The notes under the pieces: model-generated | Told to the model about the DNA's origin: nothing | Databases searched by the model: none | Seen by the model: only the letters and a program-made list of their open reading frames with translations | Position numbers and translations under genes: made by a program | Origin: Oribacterium sp. KHPX15 | GTDB lineage: Bacteria; Bacillota; Clostridia; Lachnospirales; Lachnospiraceae | Direction of reading: 5' to 3' | Assembly: GCF_900107835.1 (NCBI RefSeq) | Contig: NZ_FNRG01000006.1 | Coordinates: forward strand, 80,112-144,111 | DNA: 64,000 bases | Part shown: piece by piece, positions 35,101 through 42,997 of the stretch | Numbering within the stretch: position 1 is the first letter of the stretch | Layout of the letters: each line of letters begins with the position of its first letter

Positions 35101-35391
35101 GTTGAGACCTGACTGACCGCCAAGATTCGGGAGCAATGCATCCGGGCGCTCCTTTGCGATGATCTGCTCCACTCTCTTTACATTCAGTGGCTCGATATAT
35201 GTGATATCTGCCATCTCAGGGTCTGTCATGATGGTGGCAGGATTTGAGTTTACAAGAACGATTTCATATCCAAGGCTTCTAAGTGCTTTGCAGGCCTGGG
35301 TTCCTGAGTAGTCGAATTCACAGGCCTGTCCGATGACGATGGGACCTGAGCCTATGATAAGGATCTTGTGTATATCTGTTCTCTGTGGCAT
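32173..35391 (-). CDS. carB: Carbamoyl-phosphate synthase large subunit
   Basis: It makes carbamoyl phosphate from bicarbonate, ATP and glutamine-derived ammonia for pyrimidine and arginine synthesis, with CarA as partner. 1072 aa, the normal length. Two homologous ATP-grasp halves: the first with [20 protein letters not shown] and [20 protein letters not shown], the second with [34 protein letters not shown] and [18 protein letters not shown]. An MGS-like allosteric domain makes up the last 140 residues. carA is not next to it in this window. The start [20 protein letters not shown] has GGAGG about 9 bases upstream. Confidence 0.98.
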   Translation of the reverse strand: [1072 protein letters not shown]

Positions 35392-35533
35392 GTATATTCC
35401 TCCGTATAAATAAACATTTCTGAATGATTATAGCACTAAATATGCATAAATATACTCTAAAAAATGTATTTTTATCAAATCATACTAAAACATGCATTAT
35501 TGCATGCCATAAATGACAATCTCGTTTATTCAC

Positions 35534-35580
35534 AAAAAGTCCCTGCAGAAAAGAATGATAGCATCTTCTCTGCAGAGACT
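35534..35580 (-). terminator. Terminator of the Dabb-domain gene
   Basis: AGTCCCTGCAGA/TCTGCAGAGACT around a 19-base loop, followed on the minus strand by TTTTTG. Confidence 0.75.
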
Positions 35581-35591
35581 TATAGAATTCA

Positions 35592-35894
35592 TCAGATCTC
35601 AAAATCCAGGCAGCTTCTAACCTTGGTATAAGGTCTTATCTTTGTGTCCGCTACTGCCACATGCAAAGGGTTTGTTGCGTAAGCTTTAAGTGCGTCCTCG
35701 CTCTCTAAAGTACTATCAAGCATAAGGTCAACATTGGAAGAAGGAAGTCCGTTGATATATACCTTTATATCTACGATGCCGGGAACCTTGTCTTTAAGGG
35801 CCTCAAGTCCATCCTTTATTTCTTGCTTTATCTTTGACTTCTCTTCTGCTGAAAGTTCATCCTTAAGAGTCCATAAAATTACGTGTTTAACCAT
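35592..35894 (-). CDS. Dabb-domain (stress-responsive A/B barrel) protein
   Basis: A 100-aa single-domain protein of the dimeric alpha/beta-barrel (Dabb, PF07876) family. Typical: MVKHVILWTLKDELSAEEKS at the start, the KDKVPGIVDIKVYINGLPSS stretch, LMLDSTLESEDALKAYATNP and the HVAVADTKIRPYTKVRSCLDFE end. The His at position 4 and the late HVAV are the usual conserved positions. The start at 35894 has AAGGAG with 5-base spacing; the longer frame upstream lacks a site. The function of most bacterial members is unknown. It is transcribed alone, divergent from the GGDEF gene at 36187. Confidence 0.85.
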   Translation of the reverse strand: MVKHVILWTLKDELSAEEKSKIKQEIKDGLEALKDKVPGIVDIKVYINGLPSSNVDLMLDSTLESEDALKAYATNPLHVAVADTKIRPYTKVRSCLDFEI

Positions 35895-36111
35895 GATTAC
35901 TCCTTTTTGCTGATGTGATAAATTACCGAATTGGAGCGCCCGGCACAAAGTGCTCATGGGCACTAAACTATTATATAAAAAAACAGAAGTAATGTGTAAA
36001 AAAAATAAACAGGAGCTGCAGATACATACAAAATATGTTTTCTTCTATGGTATAATTATATGTAAGTACTCAAGGCAACAAAACAAATCAAAACTATCGG
36101 CAGGATCAGCT

Positions 36112-36163
36112 GCCGGTGATCGGTATCTTTTTCGTATGCCGGTGATCAGTATCGTTTTCTTAT
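36112..36163. repeat. 26-bp tandem duplication in the leader of the GGDEF gene
   Basis: Units 36112-36137 and 36138-36163 both begin GCCGGTGATC and end TTTTCxTAT, differing at about three positions. The repeat lies between a TATAAT box near 36052 and the gene start at 36187. Confidence 0.75.
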
Positions 36164-36186
36164 TGATATATTTGAGAGACTGTATT

Positions 36187-37554
36187 ATGGGAAAAATCAA
36201 GAGTTACTTTGTTGAGATTGATGAAAACTTAAATATTCTGAACAGCAGCGAGAGCTTTCATGCATACATCGGGCAAAGCAGCGTAAAGAATCTGGATATG
36301 ATAGTTCCGCCAGTGGATCTGGACGGGCTTAGGGATGCAGTACTTGCCTTAGAACCGGGTCAGTCGTCTCTGTCATGCTTCAGAGTGCGTGATAATGATG
36401 GCGCCCTTTCATGGTTTGCGGCAACAATGGAGAAACACGTAAATCCGGATAAGAATATAAAAGTGGCTCTTTCAGACGTACAGTCCATGAAAAACGATGC
36501 CGAACAGGAATGCTACGACAAGATGACCGGTGTCTATTCCAAGAGTGCCATTATTGAGTATGCTCAGAATCTTATGAAGAAGTCACCTCCTGTGAATTTT
36601 TATTTTTTCCTTATGGACATCGACAATTTTAAATCAGTTAATGATACCTTAGGGCACATGGCCGGAGATGATGTGATCATAGAAGTGGCAAAGATCGCAA
36701 AGAAACACTTAGGAGACAAGGGGGTTGTGGGCAGGATCGGCGGTGATGAGTTCATGCTGGTTCTGGAAAAGGTCAATCAAGAACCGGAACTTCGTGAAAT
36801 TCTTATGGAAATTAGATATGAAATCCGTGAGAAATACATGGATGAACAAGGAAATAAGACTGTTACGGCTTCAATGGGCGGAGCTCTCTTTCCGGATTAC
36901 GCAAAGGATTATGACAGCATGTTCCAGCTTTCCGACAAGATGCTCTATCTTGCCAAGACAAAGGGCAGGGATCGTCACATTATTTACACTCCTCATATTC
37001 ACGGAAAAGTTCTGTATGACGGTAAGGTTATGACCATTGCCCAGCATATGCTCATCAATAATCAAAAGAGTGACATGATCATGGAGCTTATGGATAAGTT
37101 CATGATGAAAAGAACTATTTCGTTAAATACGGCACTTGAAAAGATGCTTGTCACTTATAATCTGGATGAGGTCTACTTCCTGGGAGAAGACAGTTTTATA
37201 TCCTACTTCGGCCTGAAGAAAATCACTGATGATGCCGGCGGAAACAGGTTTGAAAATGACAGCCTGGATCTGTCCGCTACTCTTCCGGAGGATTTTCATC
37301 CTATGTTTAATACCTACCCTCTCAAGGTAGTCAATATGTTTCATCTTCAACGGGAGAACTATCCAAAGTTTTCCACATTTATGGTAGATAATGGCTTCCG
37401 TGTTCTTGTGGTATATCACAGGACTCTGACGCGGCGGGGTGGTTATATCATATTTGCCAGCAATACAAACAGCTCCTGCAGGCTGGCAGAAACTGATTTC
37501 GCAGACCTTACTTACTTTTCAAGAATGGTAGAATTAAGCGGCCGATGCCCATGA
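36187..37554 (+). CDS. Cytoplasmic diguanylate cyclase with PAS-like and C-terminal GAF-like regions
   Basis: A 455-aa soluble protein. Residues about 1-105 look PAS-like (YFVEIDENLNILNSSESFHA at the start). A GGDEF domain covers about 115-280, with DKMTGVYSKSAIIEYA, DIDNFKSVNDTLGHMAGDDV and an intact GRIGGDEFMLVLE, so it should be active; the RxxD inhibitory site is not present (KHLGDKG). The C-terminal 170 residues have a GAF-like pattern (TALEKMLVTYNLDEVYFLGE) of unknown ligand. I chose the ATG at 36187: the frame is open upstream, but translation would run through the promoter and the 26-bp repeat. Its terminator overlaps the stop codon. Confidence 0.8.
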   Translation: MGKIKSYFVEIDENLNILNSSESFHAYIGQSSVKNLDMIVPPVDLDGLRDAVLALEPGQSSLSCFRVRDNDGALSWFAATMEKHVNPDKNIKVALSDVQSMKNDAEQECYDKMTGVYSKSAIIEYAQNLMKKSPPVNFYFFLMDIDNFKSVNDTLGHMAGDDVIIEVAKIAKKHLGDKGVVGRIGGDEFMLVLEKVNQEPELREILMEIRYEIREKYMDEQGNKTVTASMGGALFPDYAKDYDSMFQLSDKMLYLAKTKGRDRHIIYTPHIHGKVLYDGKVMTIAQHMLINNQKSDMIMELMDKFMMKRTISLNTALEKMLVTYNLDEVYFLGEDSFISYFGLKKITDDAGGNRFENDSLDLSATLPEDFHPMFNTYPLKVVNMFHLQRENYPKFSTFMVDNGFRVLVVYHRTLTRRGGYIIFASNTNSSCRLAETDFADLTYFSRMVELSGRCP

Positions 37555-37572
37555 GCACCGACCGCTTTTTCT
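37536..37572 (+). terminator. Terminator overlapping the stop of the GGDEF gene
   Basis: AAGCGG...CCGCTTTTT with inner partial pairing (CGATGC/GCACCG), followed by TTTTTCTT. The stop codon TGA lies in the loop side. Confidence 0.6.
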
Positions 37573-37623
37573 TGACTTTAAATAGTGTTTTAGTTTATTT
37601 ACACATAAAAACCCGCATTTCTA

Positions 37624-37979
37624 TGACCCAAAATCAGGTATATTGCGATATGAGTCAAAGATAATCGTGCTCTTCATTGACCTATCATCCGATATTTGCA
37701 ATATGGGTCATAGAAAAAACCGCATTTCTATGACCCAAAATCAGGTATATTGCAATATGAGTCAAAGATAATCGTGCTCTTCATTGACCTATAATCCGAT
37801 ATTTGCAATATGGGTCATAGAAAATCCGTACTTCTATGACTCAAAATCAGGTATATTGCGATATGAGTCAAAGATAATCGTGCACTTCAGTGACCTATAA
37901 ATCGATATTTGCGATATAGGTCATAGAGATACCCGCACTTCCATGACTCAAAATCAGGTATATTGTGATATGGGTCTAA
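37624..37979. repeat. Array of seven ~53-bp alternating inverted-repeat units
   Basis: Seven units start with TGAC at 37624, 37678, 37731, 37785, 37837, 37891 and 37944 (spacing 52-54). Each begins TGACYY, carries a conserved centre ending TTGCRATAT, and closes with GRGTCA or GGGTCA about 34 bases later, so each is an inverted repeat with TGAC.../...GTCA ends. Odd units share AAAATCAGGTATATTGCRATAT and the spacer AAAGATAATCGTGCTCTTCA; even units share CTATAATCCGATATTTGCAA and a different spacer. The higher-order repeat is therefore about 106 bp. No open frame crosses it. It fills the gap between two convergent genes. Confidence 0.92.
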
Positions 37980-38001
37980 ATGAATAGTCCTTTTTCCTAC
38001 C

Positions 38002-39669
38002 TCACCATTTCATGGCATCAACAGCTGCTTTTTCAACTGCGATGCCATCTTTATATCGCTGTGTGAAGGTTTCAAAGCCTTCTACATCGGCAGGGTCCGG
38101 TGAAACAGTGGTTCCGGACTGGTCTGCGAAGATTTCTTTTGCAAGGAAATCACTGAGTGTTTCGGCATCCTTTCCACGTAAATCACCGAGGCTTCCGGTA
38201 TCCTTTACGCGTAAATCTCCTATAGTTTCTGCATCCTTTCTACGGAGCATATAAAGTGCCAGAAGTGCCTCTCCCCATGGTCCGCCTTCGCTTGCGGTGT
38301 CCATAACAGTTACCGGAGCGTTGACTGCCGCTGCAAGATAATTCTGGGCAACGCCCTTTGTTTTGAAAAGTCCGCCGTGGCCGGTAATGCTCTTGACCGG
38401 CACCTTCTCATCCTTCAAAAGGATATCGAGACCAAGCTTTACAGCTCCGAGTGAGGTGTAGAGATGGGCTCTCATGAAGTTTGCCAGATTAAACTTACTG
38501 TCAGGTGTGCGGGCAAATAAAGGTCTTCCTTCATTCAGGTGTGTGATGCCCTCTCCCGAAAAATATCCGTAAGGCAGAAGTCCGCCGCAGTCCTTGTCAC
38601 CCTTAAGAGAATTTGTGTAGAGCTTGCCGTACAGATCACCCATGTCCACGGTATGTCCCATAAGCTCTGAAAACTCCTTAAAGAGATTTACCCAGGCATT
38701 GAGATCCGAAGTTCCGTTATTGGCATGTGACATCGCTACAGGATAGCCATCGGGAGTTGTTACCATGTCGATCTCGCGATAGAGCTTTGAGAGCTTCTTG
38801 TCCTGCTGAAGTACCAGCATTGCAAAGGTACTTGTGCCTGCGGATACGTTGCCGGTGCCCGGTGCTACAGAATTGGTAGCCACCATGCCTGTTCCTGCGT
38901 CTCCCTCGGGAGGACACATGGGAACGCCTGCCTTCAGTGTGCCGGTTTCATCCAAAAGCTTTGCGCCTTTTTCGGTTAATGTTCCGGCCTGCTCTCCAGC
39001 CACAAGAACTTTAGGGAGAATATCCCGAAGCGTCCAAGGATAGCCTTTGTCCTTGATGAGAGTATCGAACTTTGACATCATCTCTTCATCGTAGTCAAGC
39101 TTCTCTGAATCAATCGGGAAGATTCCTGCAGCATCGCCTATACCTGTAACCTTCTCTCCTGTCAGCTCCCAGTGAATAAATGAATCAAGCGTAGTTACAA
39201 AGGAGAAATCCTTCACGAAGCTTTTGTCCTCCAGCACCATCTGGTAGATGTGTGAGATGGTCCAGCGAAGAGGGATGTTGAACTGAAACTCATTTGTAAG
39301 TGCATCGGCTGCCTGCTCAGTGTTGCTGTTTCTCCAAGTCTCAAAAGGACTCAGAAGCTTCCCTTCCTTATCAAAGGCGAGAATTCCATGCATCATGGCA
39401 CTTATGCCGAGAGCGCCATAGGTCTCAGGCACTACGCCATATTGATCTTTTACTGACTTCACCAGAGAACTGTAACATCCCCGAAGTCCGTTATGAATAT
39501 CCTCCATGGTATATGTCCAGATATCATTCACCAATCGGTTCTCCCAATCATGGAACCCGGTGGCAAGAACGTGCCCCTTATCATCTGTAAGAACTGCCTT
39601 AATTCTGGTGGAGCCAAACTCGATGCCAAGAGCAGTTTTCCCCGCCAGTATTTTTTCTTTTGCACCCAT
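38002..39669 (-). CDS. FGGY-family carbohydrate kinase, probable L-ribulokinase
   Basis: A 555-aa sugar kinase of the FGGY family (PF00370/PF02782). The N-terminal ATPase fold begins GKTALGIEFGSTRIKAVLTD (about residues 10-29); the second domain has GNVSAGTSTFAMLV, the PEGDAGTGMVATNSVAPGTG stretch and TGHGGLFKTKGVAQNYLAAA. araA upstream on the same strand makes L-ribulose the likely substrate, giving L-ribulose-5-phosphate; xylulokinase is the alternative. Near the C-terminus (about residues 475-507) an 11-residue unit is repeated three times: KDAETIGDLRV, KDTGSLGDLRG, KDAETLSDFLA, encoded by 33-bp repeats at 38147-38245. AGGAG lies 11 bases before the ATG. The gene is flanked by inverted-repeat arrays on both sides. 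Confidence 0.85.
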   Translation of the reverse strand: MGAKEKILAGKTALGIEFGSTRIKAVLTDDKGHVLATGFHDWENRLVNDIWTYTMEDIHNGLRGCYSSLVKSVKDQYGVVPETYGALGISAMMHGILAFDKEGKLLSPFETWRNSNTEQAADALTNEFQFNIPLRWTISHIYQMVLEDKSFVKDFSFVTTLDSFIHWELTGEKVTGIGDAAGIFPIDSEKLDYDEEMMSKFDTLIKDKGYPWTLRDILPKVLVAGEQAGTLTEKGAKLLDETGTLKAGVPMCPPEGDAGTGMVATNSVAPGTGNVSAGTSTFAMLVLQQDKKLSKLYREIDMVTTPDGYPVAMSHANNGTSDLNAWVNLFKEFSELMGHTVDMGDLYGKLYTNSLKGDKDCGGLLPYGYFSGEGITHLNEGRPLFARTPDSKFNLANFMRAHLYTSLGAVKLGLDILLKDEKVPVKSITGHGGLFKTKGVAQNYLAAAVNAPVTVMDTASEGGPWGEALLALYMLRRKDAETIGDLRVKDTGSLGDLRGKDAETLSDFLAKEIFADQSGTTVSPDPADVEGFETFTQRYKDGIAVEKAAVDAMKW

Positions 39670-39704
39670 AATTGATATATCTCCTCTATCCGCAGATTTG
39701 TTTA

Positions 39705-39930
39705 GACACGTAGATTGCTTTTTATCGTTCTTCTGCGTGTCAAATTCTTCAAAAGCAGATCAGTTCAGACACGCAGACTACCTTTATATCGTTTTTTGCG
39801 TGTCGAATACTTTAAAAATAGACCAGTTCAGACACGCAGATTACCTTATAACGTTTTTTTGCGTGTCAAATTCTTCAAAAATAGACCGATTTAGACACGC
39901 AGGATACCTTCTACCATTATTCTGCGTGTC
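39705..39930. repeat. Array of four 63-bp inverted-repeat units
   Basis: Units start with GACACG at 39705, 39768, 39831 and 39894, a strict 63-base period. Each has arms GACACGCA/TGCGTGTC about 20 bases apart, then a conserved spacer AATTCTTCAAAAATAGACC. Because 63 is a multiple of three, the plus strand keeps an open frame with a 21-residue repeat, but it has no start or ribosome binding site and overlaps the kinase. The array lies in the araA-kinase intercistronic region, 36 bases before the kinase start, so it is transcribed as a row of four hairpins. Confidence 0.92.
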
Positions 39931-39978
39931 ATATACCAAGCCAATCCATTTGACGACCAACACCTTTACCGTTAATTT

Positions 39979-40076
39979 GTAACAGTTCGGATGGTGAAAC
40001 ACCACCGTTGTCCCCATTGTTTATAAGGTGGTGGAACACTACCTCCGTCCTCATGTATCATCAGTTGAACTGTTAC
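39979..40076. repeat. 98-bp element with 10-bp terminal inverted repeats
   Basis: Bounded by perfect arms GTAACAGTTC (39979-39988) and GAACTGTTAC (40067-40076). Inside, GGTGGTG/CACCACC-type arms allow a second, nested stem. It sits between the araA stop and the 63-bp array. It could be a MITE-like insertion or a folded intercistronic RNA. No clear target-site duplication is visible. A further small hairpin, GATGCAGAT/ATCTGCATC, overlaps the araA stop codon at 40089-40108. Confidence 0.5.
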
Positions 40077-40097
40077 GGTTATTTCTGAGATGCAGAT

Positions 40098-41537
40098 TTA
40101 TCTGCATCCCAAACGAAGAAGATCTGCCTCTCTTGTATCCTCACCTATAGTCACAAGCTCTGTACCTGTAAGCTTTGCAAAAAGCGCGATGTCCGCTCTT
40201 GTCAATGCTGTGGAAATAACGCTGTGATGAGCTCCGCCTGCGTAGCACCAGCCCTCGGTACCGATTTCGAAGTTTGGCTTATGACGGAACATAATACGGG
40301 CAACCGGAAGCTTCGGCATAGGCTGTGCCTGCTTTACAAGCTCGATGTCTGCGCAGATGATACGGAAGCGGTCTCCCATATCTACCATGGTTACCTGGAC
40401 TGCGTCGCCGGTTACTCCGTCAAATACAAGACGTGCCGGATCTTCCTTTCCGCCGATGCCCAGAGGATGAACCTGAATCTCAGGCTTTGTTGCCGCAAAT
40501 GCAGGCGGTACCTCCAGCATGTGAGAAGCAAGCTCCACCTCCTGACCCTCTGTAAGGTCATAGGTGTAATCCTCGATGAAGCCGGTAGCGCCCTTTCTTG
40601 ATTCTGCCATCTTCATGAGTACTGCTGATAATGCTGAGATCTTGTAATCTCCCTCAGGTCCGAATCCAACGCCCTTTGCCATAAGGTTCTGTGCTGCAAT
40701 ACCCGGAAGCTGCTTAAGATTATGAAGATCCTGGAAGGTATCTGCAAAAGCTCCAATTCCATTCTTCGCAAGGAACTTATCGAGAGCAACCTCCATCTTT
40801 GCCTGCTCACGAACGGAAGCTATATTATCTGTCTTCATGGTGTAGTTTGACTCGTACTCTGCCATTTTTGCATCTACTTCGCTATCCGATACACTCTCCA
40901 TGATCTTAACCAGATCGCCGATACCGAAATAGTTGCACTCCCAGCCGTAACGGATCTGTGACTCTACACGATCGCCGTCTGTAACAGCAACTTCACGCAT
41001 GTTGTTTCCGAATGATGCAACCTTTAAATGATGTGAATAGTCGATGGCCTTTGCAACCTCAGCGAACTGACGGATCTTCTTTAGAACACTTTCATTCTTG
41101 TAGTAACCTGCCACTACCTCGTGAGGTATTCCGAGACGTGCCACGATGAAACCGTACTCGCGGTCGCCGTGAGCTGACTGGTTGAGATTCATGAAGTCCA
41201 TGTCAATGCTGTCGTAGGGAAGCTTCTCATTGTGCTGTGTGTGAAGATGAAGCAGAGGCTTACGAAGTTCCTGAAGTCCCTTGATCCACATCTTTGCCGG
41301 TGAGAAGGTATGCATCCAGGTGATGACACCTACGCAGTCATCGTCGGTAGATGCCTTGCGGAGATCCTCAATACATGTCTCTGAATCAACAACTGTGGGA
41401 AGGAGTTCAACTGATACGATCTCCTTCAATTTGTCATTTAAAAATGATGCCATGTCCGCAGCATCCGCTGCAACCTGACGGAGACATTCATCTCCGTAAA
41501 GATCCTGGCTGCCAACAACAAAATATAATTTTTTCAT
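40098..41537 (-). CDS. araA: L-arabinose isomerase
   Basis: It converts L-arabinose to L-ribulose. 479 aa, close to the usual 474-500. Typical features: FVVGSQDLYGDECLRQVAAD at the start, the VITWMHTFSPAKMWIKGLQ substrate region, LHTQHNEKLPYDSIDMDFMN, GFGPEGDYKISALSAVLMKM and, near the C-terminus, WCYAGGAHHSVIST with the metal-binding His pair. The two catalytic Glu (in the GFGPEGD and FIEDYTYDL regions) and the His ligands are present. It is the first gene of an araA-kinase unit, with its own promoter and a palindrome in the leader; araD is not in the window. Confidence 0.96.
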   Translation of the reverse strand: MKKLYFVVGSQDLYGDECLRQVAADAADMASFLNDKLKEIVSVELLPTVVDSETCIEDLRKASTDDDCVGVITWMHTFSPAKMWIKGLQELRKPLLHLHTQHNEKLPYDSIDMDFMNLNQSAHGDREYGFIVARLGIPHEVVAGYYKNESVLKKIRQFAEVAKAIDYSHHLKVASFGNNMREVAVTDGDRVESQIRYGWECNYFGIGDLVKIMESVSDSEVDAKMAEYESNYTMKTDNIASVREQAKMEVALDKFLAKNGIGAFADTFQDLHNLKQLPGIAAQNLMAKGVGFGPEGDYKISALSAVLMKMAESRKGATGFIEDYTYDLTEGQEVELASHMLEVPPAFAATKPEIQVHPLGIGGKEDPARLVFDGVTGDAVQVTMVDMGDRFRIICADIELVKQAQPMPKLPVARIMFRHKPNFEIGTEGWCYAGGAHHSVISTALTRADIALFAKLTGTELVTIGEDTREADLLRLGCR

Positions 41538-41643
41538 AATTCTTCCTTCTTTCTATCTTGCAACATCAGTCTATTGAAGGGCTGCTTTCCGGGAGTTTCA
41601 TCCCTGAGGTTTCACTTCTCAATGGTTTGATGTTACTTGCTGA

Positions 41644-41709
41644 GTTTAAAATAACGTTTTAACAACTTAGAGTCCTTAACATTTATAGTGACTCTTATAT
41701 AGGATTCAA
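41644..41709 (-). promoter_or_regulatory. araA promoter and AraR-type operator
   Basis: On the minus strand TTGAAT (41704-41709), a 16-base spacer, and TATAAA (41682-41687). An imperfect palindrome with centre ACGTT, GTTAAAACGTTATTTTAAAC (41644-41663), lies at about +12 to +31; B. subtilis AraR sites also centre on ACGT. Arms AGAGTC/GACTCT flank the -10 box. Confidence 0.5.
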
Positions 41710-41748
41710 ATCAAAAAATGTGAGCTATACACTTTTCGCAGCGTTTCA

Positions 41749-42876
41749 TTAACGCTCTCTTATATCCCTGACTGAATTACCCTGATTAAATGAAACAGGG
41801 AACTGATAAGAGTAGTCATGATGAGTCCAGTTTTGATCCTTCATCATGCGGAGGAGATTTTGAGCAGTGAGTTTTCCCATTTCGAATTTCGGGTGTACTG
41901 CCGATAAAATCGTCAGCTCTCCTGACTCCTGCATTTTCGCATCATCAAAGGAAACAATGGAAACATCCTCCGGCACCTTCACTCCTCGTTCGGTAAGAAA
42001 GTCTATATATCGATATGCGATCTCGTCATTGTAGAAAACAAGGGCTGTGCACTCCTTTGTTCTGCGATAGAATGACATCAGACTTTTCTTGCTGAATTTA
42101 TCCTCCATGTCCTTTGTGGTGTACCAGCGTACCCAGTCGTCGTCAAAGCGAAGCCCCAATTCGGACAGGCACTCTGTATAGCCGCGATAGCGTTCCATTC
42201 CCTGCATATCATCCGACTTAAACATTCCCCCGATCTTTCTGTGACCATTTTCAATCAAATGCTTAGTCAGTTCATAGCTGCTTTTTGCATCAGACATTTC
42301 AACACTGTCGAAATGGATGTTTGAATAATGATTATGGAGAAAGATAGTTGGGATATTCTTCCTTTTGATTTCTTTATACAATCTCTGATTGGGATTCGGG
42401 AAGCTCGTACGTGTACCTTCTATGATCAGACCCTGAACGCCTGCCTTCAGGAAATTCTCAAGGAACATGGTTTCTTCATTGAGATGATTTTTTGTAATGG
42501 CTACATCGATCTGAAGCCCTTGTTCCTTCATAACCGATTCTATTCCGGCATAGACCTCCGGAAACAGATAATCTGCAAAATAGCTCAGAATCAAACCTAT
42601 ATGCGGCTTTTTATCTCCCTCAGGTTCCGCATCAGTATGGTAGGAAACGTAGGTTCCGCTGCCGCGGACCCTTTGGATGAGCCCTTCCTGTTCCATTTTG
42701 TCAAGGGCCATACGAACAGTCTGCCTGGAGTAACCAAACTTCTTTTCCAGTACATGCTCGGACATGAACTTGTCGCCGTTTTTGATGACGCCACTCATGA
42801 TAAGCGTACGGCCCCATTTATACAGTTTCTGATATTTTAAGCTTTCGTTGATATGCTTTTGGTTTTCTTTGCTCAT
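41749..42876 (-). CDS. araR: AraR-type arabinose repressor (GntR HTH with LacI-type sensor)
   Basis: A 375-aa chimeric regulator of the AraR type. Residues about 15-85 are a GntR winged helix (LIMSGVIKNGDKFMSEHVLE, YSRQTVRMALDKMEQEGLIQ, RVRGSGTYVS), and about 95-375 are a LacI/periplasmic-binding-type sugar-sensing domain (HIGLILSYFADYLFPEVYAG, GLIIEGTRTS, VSIVSFDDAKMQESGELTIL). AraR represses arabinose genes until L-arabinose binds. It sits between the ABC transporter genes and araA, all on one strand, and the araA promoter has a matching candidate operator. The start has GAGTAAACAG upstream, a weak site. Confidence 0.9.
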   Translation of the reverse strand: MSKENQKHINESLKYQKLYKWGRTLIMSGVIKNGDKFMSEHVLEKKFGYSRQTVRMALDKMEQEGLIQRVRGSGTYVSYHTDAEPEGDKKPHIGLILSYFADYLFPEVYAGIESVMKEQGLQIDVAITKNHLNEETMFLENFLKAGVQGLIIEGTRTSFPNPNQRLYKEIKRKNIPTIFLHNHYSNIHFDSVEMSDAKSSYELTKHLIENGHRKIGGMFKSDDMQGMERYRGYTECLSELGLRFDDDWVRWYTTKDMEDKFSKKSLMSFYRRTKECTALVFYNDEIAYRYIDFLTERGVKVPEDVSIVSFDDAKMQESGELTILSAVHPKFEMGKLTAQNLLRMMKDQNWTHHDYSYQFPVSFNQGNSVRDIRER

Positions 42877-42997
42877 TCTGTTTACTCTTCACTACTCATC
42901 TGTAAATGATGTTTTCCGGCTATGATATCTGACACAGATGCAGATCCTGCTGGCTCGTAAAAAAGATATTTACACGGGGTCACAGGTTTTGGGTCGG

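Noticed and set aside
35950..37557. 13-bp inverted repeats (GTGCTCATGGGCA and complement) flanking the GGDEF gene, as ends of a mobile unit
   Set aside because: Repeats of this length are expected by chance in a window of this size, and the right copy is part of the terminator stem.
37624..37979. CRISPR array
   Set aside because: Unit spacing is regular, but the spacers are conserved between units and no cas gene is in the window.
39506..39982. Plus-strand protein with 21-residue repeats
   Set aside because: The frame is open only because the repeat period is 63 bases; it overlaps the kinase start in antisense and has no ribosome binding site.
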